A DNA stretch of 64,000 bases from Novosphingobium clariflavum (GCF_026420865.1 NZ_JAPCWC010000004.1:186001-250000), one strand, 5' to 3'; shown: positions 47,859-59,135, counted from the first letter of the stretch. The notes: a model not told the origin generated them from the letters alone. Made by a program: numbers and translations.

Positions 47859-48277
47859 GCCGGGCAGTGGGCGCCCATGGTCAGGCGATTGAACAGCATC
47901 CCGACAAACAGCCCCAGCGCCCAGAGCGGGAAGACGAAGAACAGCGCCAGCTTGGGCACCGTGGGGGCAAACAGTTCGAGCAGCCCCCAGACACTGCAGA
48001 CGGCCAGGGTGAACGCGGTCGCCACCAGGAACTTGCGAATTTCCAGCATCCGCAGGTACTCGTCCTCAAGCTCGACCAGCAAGCGCCCCATCGCCCAGAC
48101 CCAGCCGACAACCGCCAGCCCCGGCAGCAGGGCCAGGCCGATCGTGCGGGCATCGGCCGGCGCATGATCGGGAATCAGCCGCACCGCAAGCGCAATCGCC
48201 CCGACATAGAGCAGGCTCAGCGGCAGCATCCGGCGAAGATAGCGGCGATAGGCGGGGTTCATGCGAAAGGTCGTCAT
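47855..48277 (-). CDS. Four-helix membrane protein upstream of HTH regulator
   Basis: A 140-residue integral membrane protein with four predicted helices (around 18-36, 45-64, 82-102 and 110-130). A polar basic N-terminus (RMNPAYRRYLRRM) faces the cytoplasm. Its stop overlaps the HTH regulator start, so the two are co-translated. This membrane-protein/HTH pairing is common in bacteria, but its purpose is poorly known. The ATG at 48277 was chosen because the upstream extension lacks membrane character. Confidence 0.75.
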   Translation of the reverse strand: MTTFRMNPAYRRYLRRMLPLSLLYVGAIALAVRLIPDHAPADARTIGLALLPGLAVVGWVWAMGRLLVELEDEYLRMLEIRKFLVATAFTLAVCSVWGLLELFAPTVPKLALFFVFPLWALGLFVGMLFNRLTMGAHCPA

Positions 48278-48420
48278 GTCGAAAACCACTCCGGTCCGCG
48301 CCGGAGCAGTCCGGCGGTCATGTAAAGCAAACTTGTCATCCAGCCGCGCCGAAGTCAAGTACCCTTTACATTCACAATGACGGGATGACATCCCGGCCCG
48401 CAATCGCTACATTCACGGCG

Positions 48421-48498
48421 ATGACCAAGCTGTGCACCACCACTGGCACGACCACTACCACCACCCGGCGCTCCCGGGGACGGTGGGTCGCGGCCTGA
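48421..48498 (+). CDS. thrS leader peptide, threonine-rich
   Basis: A 25-codon frame from ATG 48421 to TGA 48496-48498, 152 bp before thrS. Ten of the 25 residues are Thr: codon 2, codons 6-8 and codons 10-15, encoded by ACC, ACT and ACG. The end (Arg-Trp-Val-Ala-Ala) overlaps one arm of an RNA hairpin. The arrangement matches classical attenuation, in which a ribosome starved of charged tRNA-Thr pauses on the Thr run. The ribosome-binding site is weak (GGCG), which lowers certainty. Confidence 0.8.
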   Translation: MTKLCTTTGTTTTTTRRSRGRWVAA

Positions 48499-48543
48499 GC
48501 AGGCAGCCACCGTCGCCCGGGGTTCGGGCGAGCGGCGTCTCTT
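48479..48543 (+). promoter_or_regulatory. thrS transcription attenuator (competing hairpins)
   Basis: Antiterminator: 48479-48486 pairs perfectly (8 bp) with 48507-48514. Terminator: 48510-48519 pairs with 48525-48535 (6 perfect GC-rich pairs extended by four more across one bulge), followed by CGTCTCTTT. The two share 48510-48514 and so exclude each other. The 5' antiterminator arm lies under codons 20-22 of the leader peptide, just past the Thr run. A ribosome stalled on Thr leaves it free; one that finishes translation covers it. Confidence 0.75.
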
Positions 48544-48650
48544 TCCCGAATCGAGCGAATTTCTAAGGCGCAAAAGCTTCACCCGCGCGCGCGCCTGTGC
48601 CATTGGGCCACAAAATCGGCGCGCAGCCGGAAACCGGAAAGACGAGTTCG

Positions 48651-50663
48651 ATGTCCGAGATGTTCAAGATCAGCCTGCCCGACGGTTCGGTTCGCGAAAT
48701 GCCCGAAGGCTCCACCCCTGCCGATGTCGCCGCCGCCATCGGCCCCGGCCTTGCCAAGGCCGCGCTTGCCGCGAAGATCGACGGCGAACTGGTGGACCTC
48801 AGCCGCCCCTTCACCGGCGATGCCAGCCTCGCGCTCGTCACCAGCCGCGATGAGGACGAGGCGCTCGACCTTGCCCGTCACGACTTTGCCCACGTCATGG
48901 CCGAAGCGGTGCAGGCGCTGTTCCCCGGCACCCAGATCACCTTCGGCCCTTCGACGGCGGACGGTTTCTACTACGACTTCGCGCCCAATCCCGAGCGCGG
49001 GCCCTTCACCGACGAGGACCTGCCGGCGATCGAGGCGGAGATGCGCAAGATCATCGCCGCCGACAAGCCGCTGCGCCGCGAGGTCTGGGACCGCGAGACG
49101 CTGATCAGCCGCTGGAAGCAGCAGGGCGAAAACTTCAAGGCCGAATGGGCCGCCGAACTGCCGGGCGACGAGCCGCTGAGCGTCTACTGGTCGGGCGAGG
49201 ACTGGCTGGACATGTGCCGCGGCCCGCACCTGCCGTCCACCGGCAAGCTGGACCCGGCCGCCTTCAAGCTGACCCGCGTCTCGGGCGCCTACTGGCGCGG
49301 CGACCAGAACAACGCGATGCTCAGCCGCATCTACGGCACCGGCTGGCTCAACAAGAAGCAGCTCGCGGCGCACCTGACGCGCCTCGAGGAAGCCGCCAAG
49401 CGCGACCACCGCAAGCTCGGCAACGAGATGGACCTGTTCCACCTCCAGGCCGAAGCGCACGGTTCGGTGTTCTGGCACCCCAAGGGCTACGTGATCTATC
49501 GCGCGCTCGAGGACTACATGCGCCGCGCCGTCAGCCAGGCCGACTGCAAGGAAGTGAAGACGCCGCAGGTCATGGACGCGCGGCAGTGGGAAGCCTCGGG
49601 CCACTGGGGCAAGTACCGCGAGAACATGTTCGTCATCCCTGACGAAGTGCCCAACACCGAGGATGACGGCCCGATCATCTCCAACGACGCGCAGTGGATG
49701 GCCTTGAAGCCGATGAACTGCCCGGCGCACGTGCTGATCTTCAAGCAGGGCATCAAGTCCTACCGCGACCTGCCGCTGCGCATCGTCGAGAACGGCTGCT
49801 GCCACCGCAACGAGCCGCACGGCGCGCTGCACGGGCTGATGCGCGTGCGCCAGTTCACGCAGGACGACGGCCACATCTTCTGCCGCGAAGACCAGATCGT
49901 CAGCGAAGTGCAGGCCTTCTGCGAGATGGCGGACCGCGTCTACAAGGACTTCGGCTTCACTTATGCGATCAAGCTGGCACTGCGCCCGGACAACCGCATC
50001 GGCACCGAGGAGCAGTGGGACAAGGCCGAGGCCGAACTGCGCGACGCCGTCGTGCGCGCCGGCCTTGCCACCGAGGAATACGGCTGGGAAGAACTGCCCG
50101 GCGAAGGCGCGTTCTATGCGCCCAAGCTGGAATGGCACCTGACCGACGCGATCGGCCGCACCTGGCAGGTCGGCACGATCCAGTCCGACCGCATGCTGCC
50201 CGAACGCCTCGACGCCCACTACATCGGCGAGGACGGCGAGAAGCACCGCCCGGTCATGCTGCACCGCGCGATCTTCGGGTCCTATGAGCGTTTCATCGGC
50301 ATCCTGATCGAGCACTTCGCCGGCAAGCTGCCGGTCTGGCTCGCCCCGGTCCAGGCGGTCGTCACCACCATCGTCTCCGATGCCGACAGCTATGCGCAGG
50401 ACGTCTCGCAGAAGCTGAAGGCCGCGGGCGTGCGGGTCGAGACCGACCTCAGGAACGAGAAGATCAACTACAAGGTGCGCGACCACTCGCTGAAGAAGGT
50501 TCCGCATCTGGTGGTGGTCGGCAAGCGCGAGGCCGAGGAAGGCACCGTCGCCATCCGCACGCTGGGCGCCGAGCACCAGAAGGTCATGACGCTGGACGAG
50601 GCCATCGCCATGCTCAGGACCGAATCCACCGCGCCGGACCTGCTTGGAGGTCTTCCGGCATGA
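48651..50663 (+). CDS. thrS: Threonyl-tRNA synthetase
   Basis: A 670-residue class II synthetase. The TGS domain ([16 protein letters not shown]) is followed by the editing domain with [17 protein letters not shown] and DMCRGPHLP. The catalytic core holds [13 protein letters not shown] (zinc Cys), [19 protein letters not shown] and DDGHIFC, and an anticodon-binding domain ends the protein. It charges tRNA-Thr. The ATG at 48651 gives the family N-terminus. Expression is probably governed by the Thr-rich leader upstream. The next gene overlaps by ATGA. Confidence 0.97.
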   Translation: MSEMFKISLPDGSVREMPEGSTPADVAAAIGPGLAKAALAAKIDGELVDLSRPFTGDASLALVTSRDEDEALDLARHDFAHVMAEAVQALFPGTQITFGPSTADGFYYDFAPNPERGPFTDEDLPAIEAEMRKIIAADKPLRREVWDRETLISRWKQQGENFKAEWAAELPGDEPLSVYWSGEDWLDMCRGPHLPSTGKLDPAAFKLTRVSGAYWRGDQNNAMLSRIYGTGWLNKKQLAAHLTRLEEAAKRDHRKLGNEMDLFHLQAEAHGSVFWHPKGYVIYRALEDYMRRAVSQADCKEVKTPQVMDARQWEASGHWGKYRENMFVIPDEVPNTEDDGPIISNDAQWMALKPMNCPAHVLIFKQGIKSYRDLPLRIVENGCCHRNEPHGALHGLMRVRQFTQDDGHIFCREDQIVSEVQAFCEMADRVYKDFGFTYAIKLALRPDNRIGTEEQWDKAEAELRDAVVRAGLATEEYGWEELPGEGAFYAPKLEWHLTDAIGRTWQVGTIQSDRMLPERLDAHYIGEDGEKHRPVMLHRAIFGSYERFIGILIEHFAGKLPVWLAPVQAVVTTIVSDADSYAQDVSQKLKAAGVRVETDLRNEKINYKVRDHSLKKVPHLVVVGKREAEEGTVAIRTLGAEHQKVMTLDEAIAMLRTESTAPDLLGGLPA

Positions 50664-51334
50664 TCCGCCGCGAGCTGATCGACACCGCGTGGATTCCCGA
50701 TGGGGAGAAGCTGGAGCTCTACAAGCACGATTCCGACTACATGATCGTGCTGGGGCACAACGAGCTGATGTCCACGCGCAAGTGGGGCAGCGAGGAAGCC
50801 CTCGCCACGATGGCCTACGAGCGCATCAAGGGCATCACCAAGCGCCCCCACTTCCTGATCGGCGGCTACGGCATGGGCTTCACGCTGCGCGCCGCGCTGC
50901 GCACGCTGCCCGAGGATTCGAAGATCACCGTGGTCGAACTGGTGCCCGAGATCATCGAATGGGCGCGCGGGCCGATGGCGGACCTCGCTGCGGGCTGCCT
51001 CGACAATCCGCGCGTCAATCTGGTGATGGGCGATGTGGCGCACGTGATCGACGGATCGCGTGCCGCCTACGACGCGATCCTGCTCGACGTCGACAATGGT
51101 CCTGACGGGTTGGTGCGCGAGGACAACAACGTCATCTATTCCAAGGCCGGCCTGCGCGCGGCGCGCAATGCGCTGACGCCCGACGGCGTGCTGGCGGTGT
51201 GGTCGGCGGGCGCCGATCCGGCCTTCACCCGCCGTCTGGAACGCGCAGGGTTCAAGGTGGACGAAGTGAAGGTGCCCTCGCGCAGCAACGGCAAGGGGCC
51301 CAAGCACGTGATCTGGTTCGCCACGCCGGAGTAA
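50660..51334 (+). CDS. Spermidine synthase-like methyltransferase-fold protein
   Basis: A 224-residue protein with a Rossmann SAM-type core: [32 protein letters not shown], and [13 protein letters not shown]. These match the spermidine-synthase superfamily, but the protein is shorter than SpeE and lacks its N-terminal domain, so polyamine synthesis is not assured. It overlaps thrS by ATGA and so shares its attenuated transcript. Confidence 0.78.
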   Translation: MIRRELIDTAWIPDGEKLELYKHDSDYMIVLGHNELMSTRKWGSEEALATMAYERIKGITKRPHFLIGGYGMGFTLRAALRTLPEDSKITVVELVPEIIEWARGPMADLAAGCLDNPRVNLVMGDVAHVIDGSRAAYDAILLDVDNGPDGLVREDNNVIYSKAGLRAARNALTPDGVLAVWSAGADPAFTRRLERAGFKVDEVKVPSRSNGKGPKHVIWFATPE

Positions 51335-51353
51335 GCCGGGCACTGCGACGGCT

Positions 51354-51572
51354 TCAGCGCGGCAGGGTGCGATCCCCGCGCGCTTGAATCCGTCGCGCCT
51401 TGGCTCGTCCAGCCGCTGCCACCAGAACGCTGCTGCTCAGCAAGATACCCGAGACGAGCAGGCCCACCGCGACGAGCCCGGGCGGGCTGAAATCGGTGCG
51501 GGCATCAAGTTCCACCCACTTGCCCAGCCGTATGCTGGCACGGGCGGTCTGGCGATCCTTGGAAAGACGCAT
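51354..51572 (-). CDS. Small single-span membrane protein
   Basis: A 72-residue protein with one transmembrane helix near residues 30-52 (PGLVAVGLLVSGILLSSSVL) and basic flanks. AAGGAG lies 5 bases before the ATG at 51572. It follows the 113-residue gene by about 30 bp on the same strand. No family recognised. Confidence 0.55.
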   Translation of the reverse strand: MRLSKDRQTARASIRLGKWVELDARTDFSPPGLVAVGLLVSGILLSSSVLVAAAGRAKARRIQARGDRTLPR

Positions 51573-51602
51573 CACGGCTCCTTGGCGGGAATTGCGTGAA
51601 GG

Positions 51603-51944
51603 TTAGCCTTCCTGCGCCAGTCGATCCAGCCACGCCTGCGCCTGCTTGGGCTCGCCCACGGCATGCGACTGCACCGGCCCGCGCGCGGCGAGGAATTCCG
51701 CGTGGAGTGCAAACGGCTCCATGTCGAGCTGGTCGCGCAGCTGGTCGATCTCGTCGGCCAGTTCGGCAAGGCCGTCCACCAGCGGCGCGGCCTTGGCGCG
51801 GGCCTGCTTGTCCTTGTTGTGGCCGAACAGTCCCCACTGCCCCGCGGCCGTGACCCTGAGCGCTGCGACCAGCGCGGCGCGGTATTCGCTTTCGAGTTCG
51901 GCGCGGCGGGTGTCCATGCGCTCAAGACGGTCTATTTTGGCCAT
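51603..51944 (-). CDS. Hypothetical helical protein
   Basis: A 113-residue, highly charged, helical cytoplasmic protein without cysteines. It starts IDRLERMDTRRAELESEYRA and has GQWGLFGHNKD as a distinctive motif. I do not recognise a named family. It lies upstream of a small membrane protein on the same strand and downstream of a palindromic repeat element. Confidence 0.65.
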   Translation of the reverse strand: MAKIDRLERMDTRRAELESEYRAALVAALRVTAAGQWGLFGHNKDKQARAKAAPLVDGLAELADEIDQLRDQLDMEPFALHAEFLAARGPVQSHAVGEPKQAQAWLDRLAQEG

Positions 51945-51950
51945 GGACCG

Positions 51951-52069
51951 CCTCTAGAGCATTTTCCGATCTGATTGAATCAGATCGGGCTCTCCAGAGT
52001 CTTTGTTTTCCGCGTTTTTCCGAGTCACTGCGTGTTCCACTCCGTTCGAAAAACGCTCTAGAGCGTTTT
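51951..52069. repeat. Palindromic intergenic element
   Basis: The ~120-bp, comparatively AT-rich spacer between the bestrophin and 113-residue protein genes has two palindromes: 51966-51976 with 51978-51988 (11-bp arms, 1-nt centre) and a perfect 20-bp palindrome at 52050-52069. CTCTAGAGC appears at both ends (near 51952 and 52056). It resembles small mobile intergenic repeats of alphaproteobacteria. It ends ~8 bp from the bestrophin stop, so it could also act as terminator. Confidence 0.75.
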
Positions 52070-52077
52070 GGCAGCAA

Positions 52078-52965
52078 TCACCACAGGATGCCGTGCTTGT
52101 CCGGCAGCACCGGCGGCGGGGCTTCCTCGCCGATGGACTGGAGCAGGTCGATCTCGATGGTGCGGCACATCGCGTTGAGCGGCAGGTCGTGCACGGTATT
52201 GGCGAAGGGATCGACCAGATCGTCGCCGATCGCCAGCACCGCCAGGAACATCACCCCCGCCAGCGTCGAGCCCAGCGGCGTCGCCACGCCCAGCGTCTCG
52301 ACCAGGCCGATCGGCAGCAGGATGCAGAACATGTGCGTGAAGACGGTGGGGAAGAAGCGGTACTGGTAGGGCAGCGGCGTGTTCTTCAGCCGCTCCATGC
52401 CGCCCTGGGCATTGGCGATGTCCACCAGCACGGCTTCCATCTGGGTCTGCTGGATGGTGTCGATCCAGCCCTTGCGACGCGCCTCGTCGATGCGGCGGCC
52501 GGTATCGTCGAGAATGCCGTTGGCGATGTTGGTGCGCTCCAGCGAGGCATCGGCATCCCCGCGCGAGAGCATGCGCAGCACTTCGGCATCGGGCTTGATG
52601 CGGCGCAGCTGGCAGCGCAGCGCGTTGACGTAGGCGATCTGGCGCAGCACCACCCGGCGCTTCAGCTCGGCCGCGTCCGGGTCGGGCATGAAATTGCGCG
52701 CGGCACGGGCGATGTTGCGGCTGGCATTGATCATCAGCCCCCAGAGGCCGCGCCCTTCCCACCAGCGCTGATAGGCCGAATTGCTGCGGAAGCCGAGGAA
52801 CAGCGCCAGCGCCGAGCCGAACAGCGTCACCGGCAGTTCGGGCGCATGGAACGGCAGCATGAAGTACGTCACCGTGACGATGACGTCCCAGACGAACAGC
52901 AGGGTAATCGGCTTCCAGATCTCGCGCAGGATCTGGACGGGTTGCAGCGAAGGGGTAACGATCAT
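52078..52965 (-). CDS. Bestrophin-family ion channel protein
   Basis: A 295-residue membrane protein (UPF0187/bestrophin). Two N-terminal helices carry ALALFLGFRSNSAYQRWWEG, the family signature. The later VFTHMFCILLPIGLVETLG forms the third helix pair, and IGDDLVDPFANTVHDLPL is the C-terminal conserved stretch. Bacterial bestrophins are pentameric cation-selective channels. The small membrane protein upstream overlaps by ATGA. Confidence 0.93.
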   Translation of the reverse strand: MIVTPSLQPVQILREIWKPITLLFVWDVIVTVTYFMLPFHAPELPVTLFGSALALFLGFRSNSAYQRWWEGRGLWGLMINASRNIARAARNFMPDPDAAELKRRVVLRQIAYVNALRCQLRRIKPDAEVLRMLSRGDADASLERTNIANGILDDTGRRIDEARRKGWIDTIQQTQMEAVLVDIANAQGGMERLKNTPLPYQYRFFPTVFTHMFCILLPIGLVETLGVATPLGSTLAGVMFLAVLAIGDDLVDPFANTVHDLPLNAMCRTIEIDLLQSIGEEAPPPVLPDKHGILW

Positions 52966-53189
52966 CGCTTGATGGATTCCTCCGGACGCAGGGCCCCGGC
53001 GTCAGCCTTGCCGGTGGCGGCATGAGAGAGCGCGACCGAAGTTCCCGAAACCGGCCGCAGGGTGAACCATTCGGCCCTGTCGACGGCTACCAGGAAGCCC
53101 AGCACGCCCAGGCCGAACAGCAATAGCAGAAAATTCCCGATCAGCGATTGGCGAAGACGCGCCCGCTCGGCTTCGGTCGTGGGTTGCAT
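52962..53189 (-). CDS. Small membrane protein coupled to bestrophin
   Basis: A 75-residue protein with one helix (about 17-38, FLLLLFGLGVLGFLVAV), an acidic and basic N-terminus and a polar C-terminus. The stop overlaps the bestrophin start (ATGA). Such tight coupling suggests a possible accessory to the channel. No family known to me. Confidence 0.6.
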   Translation of the reverse strand: MQPTTEAERARLRQSLIGNFLLLLFGLGVLGFLVAVDRAEWFTLRPVSGTSVALSHAATGKADAGALRPEESIKR

Positions 53190-53597
53190 GGGGTATCTCC
53201 AGTTCAAATCGCGTGAACGCTTAGATTGGGAGACGATGATTTCGGTTGCATCGACCGATCGTGACAATTCGTTGCTGCGATGCAGCAGACACGATGTGCA
53301 GTGCAGCAGAAACGATAAGACGAAATCGGGTGCGGCAAACGTTTTGAAACAGAATGAAAAATATGCGGCCTTATGTGCCTTCGGCACGGATGCCGGGCTC
53401 AGAAGGGCAGTTCGGCCCTGGCGAGAATGAGCGCCAGTGCGCAGCCGCACACGACCATGGCGCGCAGAATCTCTGCCGGAACGGCAGGGCGGGCGATGGG
53501 GGCGAGGGCGATAAGGCGGGCCATGAAAGCAGTCATGCGCCGGACGAGGTTGCCAATCGGTTAAAGAGGCGGGGAGCGCGTGGCTCCCCGCTACTCC
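53190..53597. other. Upstream region of the bestrophin operon
   Basis: About 400 bp, relatively AT-rich in 53230-53380. It contains an inverted repeat (53274-53288) and two 14-bp direct copies (53282-53295 and 53303-53316, 13/14 identical) spaced 21 bp apart, one base-pair turn set apart from each other on DNA. These look like regulator sites. A 45-residue frame near 53399-53536 is listed separately. Confidence 0.4.
53399..53536 (-). CDS. Possible small hydrophobic ORF
   Basis: A 45-residue frame from ATG 53536 to the stop at 53399-53401, mostly hydrophobic and ending ARAELPF. It is too short to name. It may be a random frame in GC-rich DNA, but its size and composition fit a small membrane peptide. 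Low confidence. Confidence 0.28.
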   Translation of the reverse strand: MTAFMARLIALAPIARPAVPAEILRAMVVCGCALALILARAELPF

Positions 53598-54574
53598 TTA
53601 CTTCGAGGGCATCTGCTGGCTGGAGCAGTGGAACGAACCGCCACCGGCCAGAACCGCGTCAGCCATCACGCCCACGGTGTCGCGGTCGGGGAACAGCTCG
53701 GCGATGGCGGCGATGCCGTCCGCGTCATGCTCGGTGCCGTAGATCGGCACGACCACCAGCTTCGAGGTGATCGCGAAGTTCATGTAGCTGGCCGGCTCGA
53801 TCCGGCCGTCCGACTCGACGCGGCCCGGCGAGGGCACTTCGCGCACGACAACCCCCATCGCCTCGGCGCGGGCCTTGGCATCGGCGTAGATCGCGGCGTT
53901 GGGATCATTCACCCCGGTCGCGCGCGGCAGCGCCAGCACGTTGGGCGCCACGAACCGCGCCAAGTTGTCGACATGGCCGTCGGTATGGTCGTTGATCAGG
54001 CCCTCGCCCAGCCACAGCACGCGGTCGTACCCCAGATCGCGCTTCAGCCGCATTTCCAGATCATCGCGGCTCAGGTGCGGGTTGCGGTTGGGGTTGAGCA
54101 GGCACTGCTCGGTGGTGGCGACAAGGCCGGTGCCGTCGCCGTCCAGCGCGCCGCCTTCCAGGATCCAGTCCGAAGTTTCCACCTCCAGCCCGGCATCCTG
54201 CGCCAGTTCCGCGCCGATTTCCTGGTCCCCGTCCATCAGGTACTTGCCGCCCCAGCCGTTGAAGCCGAAGCGCATGGCTTTCAGCGCACCCGTGCCGTCG
54301 GCACAGACCAGCGGCCCGGTATCGCGCAGCCAGACGTCGCCGTAGCGGCGCACTTCCAGCTTTACCCTGGCGGAGACCAGCGAGGCCGCGCGCGCACGGT
54401 TGGCCTCGTCGCGCACGATCAGGCGCACTTCCTGCCCCGATTCGGCCACGGCCGAGGCGAACTCGGCCATCTGCACTTGCGCGGCTTCCAGAAAGCCCGG
54501 CCATTCCACCGGGTCATGCGGGAAGCCGATCCAGATCCAGTCCTGCGGATGCCATTCGGGGGGAAGGGCGAAAG

Positions 54575-54578
<4 letters not shown>
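53598..54578 (-). CDS. Agmatine deiminase family protein
   Basis: A 326-residue guanidino-modifying enzyme. WIGFPHDPVEW, WLRDTGPLV, EGGALDGDGTGL, NDHTDGHVDNLARF and the catalytic cysteine in GGGSFHCSSQQMP are all present. It converts agmatine to N-carbamoylputrescine, an alternative polyamine route. The GTG at 54578 has AAGGAGG 10 bases upstream and overlaps the M28 peptidase stop (GTGA), so the two are co-translated. Confidence 0.92.
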
Positions 54579-56296
<1,718 letters not shown>

Positions 56297-56414
56297 TGTC
56301 TGTGCGGACCTGTTGTATTTTGGGATGACCGGCCTCGTGCCAGAGGCAGGCGGCAGGCACAAGGCGAAGCCGACACGCTTGCCCTCACGCTCGCGCTTGG
56401 GCAGGAACCCCGGC

Positions 56415-59135
56415 ATGGATGCCCAACTGCAAGCCGACTGGACCGGCGCGATCGAACGCGCCCGCGCCCACGCCCCTTACCTCGCCTCGCTGCTGAACCG
56501 GCATCCGGATCTCGCCGCGCTGCTGGCCGAGGGCAAGGGCGAGGAAGCGCTGGCCTTCGCCCGCACTATCGGCAGCGGCACCGACGATGTCGGGATCGCG
56601 CTGCGGCGCGAGAAACAGGCCATGGCGCTCGCCCTCGGCATCGGCGACCTGGCCGGAGCCTTCCCCCTGCTGCGCGTCACCGGCGAGCTTTCGGCGCTGG
56701 CCGACCGCGCGCTCGATGGCGCCATTGCCGAAGGTATCCGCCGCCGCGTGCCCGATGCGGAGCCTGCCGGTTTCCTGGCCCTTGCGCTCGGCAAGCACGG
56801 CGCGGGCGAGCTCAACTACAGTTCGGACATCGATCCGATCCTGCTGTTCGATCCCGAACTGCTCCCCCGCCGCGAGCGGGACGAACCGGGCGAGGCCGCC
56901 CAGCGCGTCGCCCGCGCGGTGGTGGAAACGCTCGGCAAGGTCACCGACCACGGCTACGTCTTCCGCATCGACTTGCGCCTGCGCCCGGCCTCCGAAGTCA
57001 GCCCGTTGGCGATCTCGATCAACGGCGCGCTCAGCCATTACGAATCCTCCGCGCTGGCGTGGGAACGCGCCGCCTTCATCCGCGCCCGCGCCTGTTCGGG
57101 CGACATCGCCGCGGGCGAGGCCTTCCTTTCCGCGATCCGCCCCTTCGTCTGGCGCAAGAGCCTGGACTTCGGCGCGATCGCCGAGATCGGCCGCCTCACC
57201 GCGCAGATCCGCGCCAATACGCGCGGCAGCGCCACGGTCGGCCCCGGCTTCGACCTCAAGAAAGGGCGCGGCGGCATTCGCGAGGTGGAGTTCTACGCGC
57301 AGACCCACCAACTGATTCACGGCGGCCGCAACCCCGCGCTGCGCCTGCGCGGCACCCGCGCCACGCTGAGTGCCCTCGCCGAAGCCGGACTGGTCCCCGC
57401 CGAGGACGCCCGCCTGCTCGGTGAAAGCTACGACCGCCTGCGCACCATCGAGCACCGCCTGCAGATGGTGCAGGACCAGCAGACCCATGCCCTGCCGATG
57501 CGGCCCGAGGCGCTGGACGCCGTGGCCCGGCTCGACGGGTTGCCCGATGGCGAGACCCTGCTCGGCGAACTGCGCGCGATCACCGATGCCGTGGGCGAGC
57601 GCTACGATGCGCTGGTCATGGCCCAGACCCCGCTCGGCCCCACCACGCAAGTCGCCATGCCCGCGCAGGATGACCTGCGCGACGAACTGGCCGGACTCGG
57701 GCTTGCCGATGCCGAGACGATGGCCCAGCGCGTCGAAGGCTGGCTTTCCGGCGGCATGCGGGCGCTGCGTTCGGACGCGGCGCGTGCCGCCTTCGCCGCC
57801 GTGCGCGCCGATCTCTTCGCCGCGCTGGCCGCCGCCCCCGAACCCGAGCGCGCCTTTGCCCGCTTCGAGAAGCTGCTCAACAACCTGCCTTCCGCGATCA
57901 ACCTGTTCCGCCTGCTGGAAGCGCGGCCCGCGCTGCTGGAGCGGCTGGCGCGCATCCTCAGCCTCGCGCCCACGCTGGCCGACGCCCTGGCCCGGCGCGC
58001 CGACCTGCTCGACCCGCTGATCGACGCCAGCGCCTTCGACCTGCCCGGTGCGGTGGAGGAACTGGTGGCCGAGTTCAGCCAGTTCGAGGCCGGGGCCGAC
58101 TACGAACAGAAGCTGGGCACCGTGCGCCGCAAGGTCGGCGATCGCCGCTTTGCCCTCGGCGTCCAGCTGATCGAGGGCGCCAACGACCCGCTCGACATCG
58201 GCCATGCCCTCGCCCGCATCGCCGAGGCCGCGCTGGTGGTGCTGACCGAGGCGGCGCTGGCGGAATTCCGCGAGGTCCACGGGCACGTCGCCGGCAGCGA
58301 ACTGGTGGTGCTAGGGCTTGGAAGGATGGGGGGCGGGGTGCTTACCCATGCCTCCGACCTTGACCTCATCTACCTGTTCACCGGCGAATTCGCGGGCGAA
58401 TCGGACGGGCGGCGGCCCTTGGGCGCCACGCTCTACTACAACCGCCTGTCACAGCGGGTGACCGCCGCGCTGTCGGTGCCGACCGCCGAGGGCGCGCTCT
58501 ACGAAGTCGACACCCGGCTGCGCCCCTCGGGCGAGCAGGGACCGCCCGCCGCCAGCCTCGACAGCTTCACCCGCTACCAGCAGGAACAGGCCTGGACCTG
58601 GGAACACATGGCATTGTGCCGGGCCCGCGCGCTTTACGGCTCGGCGCCGGCGCGCGGCGAACTCGGCGCGGTGATCCGCGGCGTGCTTGCCGCCCCGCGC
58701 GACGTGGCCAAGCTGAAGACCGACGTGCTGGACATGCGCGCGAAGATGGCCGGGCACAAACCCGCCAAGGGCCCGCTCGACGTCAAGCTCATGCGCGGCG
58801 GGCTGGTCGACCTCGAATTCCTCGTCCACTTCATCCAGCTCGGCACCGGGCGCGGCCTCGATCCCGATCTCGGCGCGGCGCTGCAGTTGCTGGTGGCGGA
58901 CGGCCTGCTGCCGGCCTCCCTGGTGGAAGCGCACGACGTGATGACGCGCCTGCTGGTGGCCGGACGGCTGTTCGCCCCCGATACCCAGGTGCCGGGCAAA
59001 CCCTCCTGCATGGCGCTGGAACGCGCCTGCGGCTATGGCACCTGGCAAGACCTTGAAGCCGCCCTTGCCCTCTCCCGCGCGCACGTCGCCGCGAGCTGGC
59101 GCGAGACCTTCGGCGAAACACTGGAGATCCTTTGA
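56415..59135 (+). CDS. glnE: Bifunctional glutamine synthetase adenylyltransferase/removase
   Basis: A 906-residue enzyme that adds and removes AMP on glutamine synthetase. Both nucleotidyltransferase domains are visible: removase LGKHGAGELNYSSDID (about 125-140) and adenylyltransferase LGRMGGGVLTHASDLD (about 634-649), with FDLKKGRGGIREVEF and LMRGGLVDLEFLVH as the paired RGG motifs. The ATG at 56415 fits the family; the frame upstream is antisense to the M28 gene. It precedes bcp by a TGATG overlap. Nitrogen sensing through PII regulates the activity. Confidence 0.95.
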   Translation: MDAQLQADWTGAIERARAHAPYLASLLNRHPDLAALLAEGKGEEALAFARTIGSGTDDVGIALRREKQAMALALGIGDLAGAFPLLRVTGELSALADRALDGAIAEGIRRRVPDAEPAGFLALALGKHGAGELNYSSDIDPILLFDPELLPRRERDEPGEAAQRVARAVVETLGKVTDHGYVFRIDLRLRPASEVSPLAISINGALSHYESSALAWERAAFIRARACSGDIAAGEAFLSAIRPFVWRKSLDFGAIAEIGRLTAQIRANTRGSATVGPGFDLKKGRGGIREVEFYAQTHQLIHGGRNPALRLRGTRATLSALAEAGLVPAEDARLLGESYDRLRTIEHRLQMVQDQQTHALPMRPEALDAVARLDGLPDGETLLGELRAITDAVGERYDALVMAQTPLGPTTQVAMPAQDDLRDELAGLGLADAETMAQRVEGWLSGGMRALRSDAARAAFAAVRADLFAALAAAPEPERAFARFEKLLNNLPSAINLFRLLEARPALLERLARILSLAPTLADALARRADLLDPLIDASAFDLPGAVEELVAEFSQFEAGADYEQKLGTVRRKVGDRRFALGVQLIEGANDPLDIGHALARIAEAALVVLTEAALAEFREVHGHVAGSELVVLGLGRMGGGVLTHASDLDLIYLFTGEFAGESDGRRPLGATLYYNRLSQRVTAALSVPTAEGALYEVDTRLRPSGEQGPPAASLDSFTRYQQEQAWTWEHMALCRARALYGSAPARGELGAVIRGVLAAPRDVAKLKTDVLDMRAKMAGHKPAKGPLDVKLMRGGLVDLEFLVHFIQLGTGRGLDPDLGAALQLLVADGLLPASLVEAHDVMTRLLVAGRLFAPDTQVPGKPSCMALERACGYGTWQDLEAALALSRAHVAASWRETFGETLEIL

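Noticed and set aside
48421..48650. T-box riboswitch upstream of thrS
   Set aside because: No T-box consensus or specifier-loop architecture, and T-boxes are essentially a Gram-positive feature; peptide attenuation fits better.
56385..58286. A long minus-strand open frame opposite glnE
   Set aside because: GlnE motifs on the plus strand are unambiguous; the antisense has no recognisable motif.
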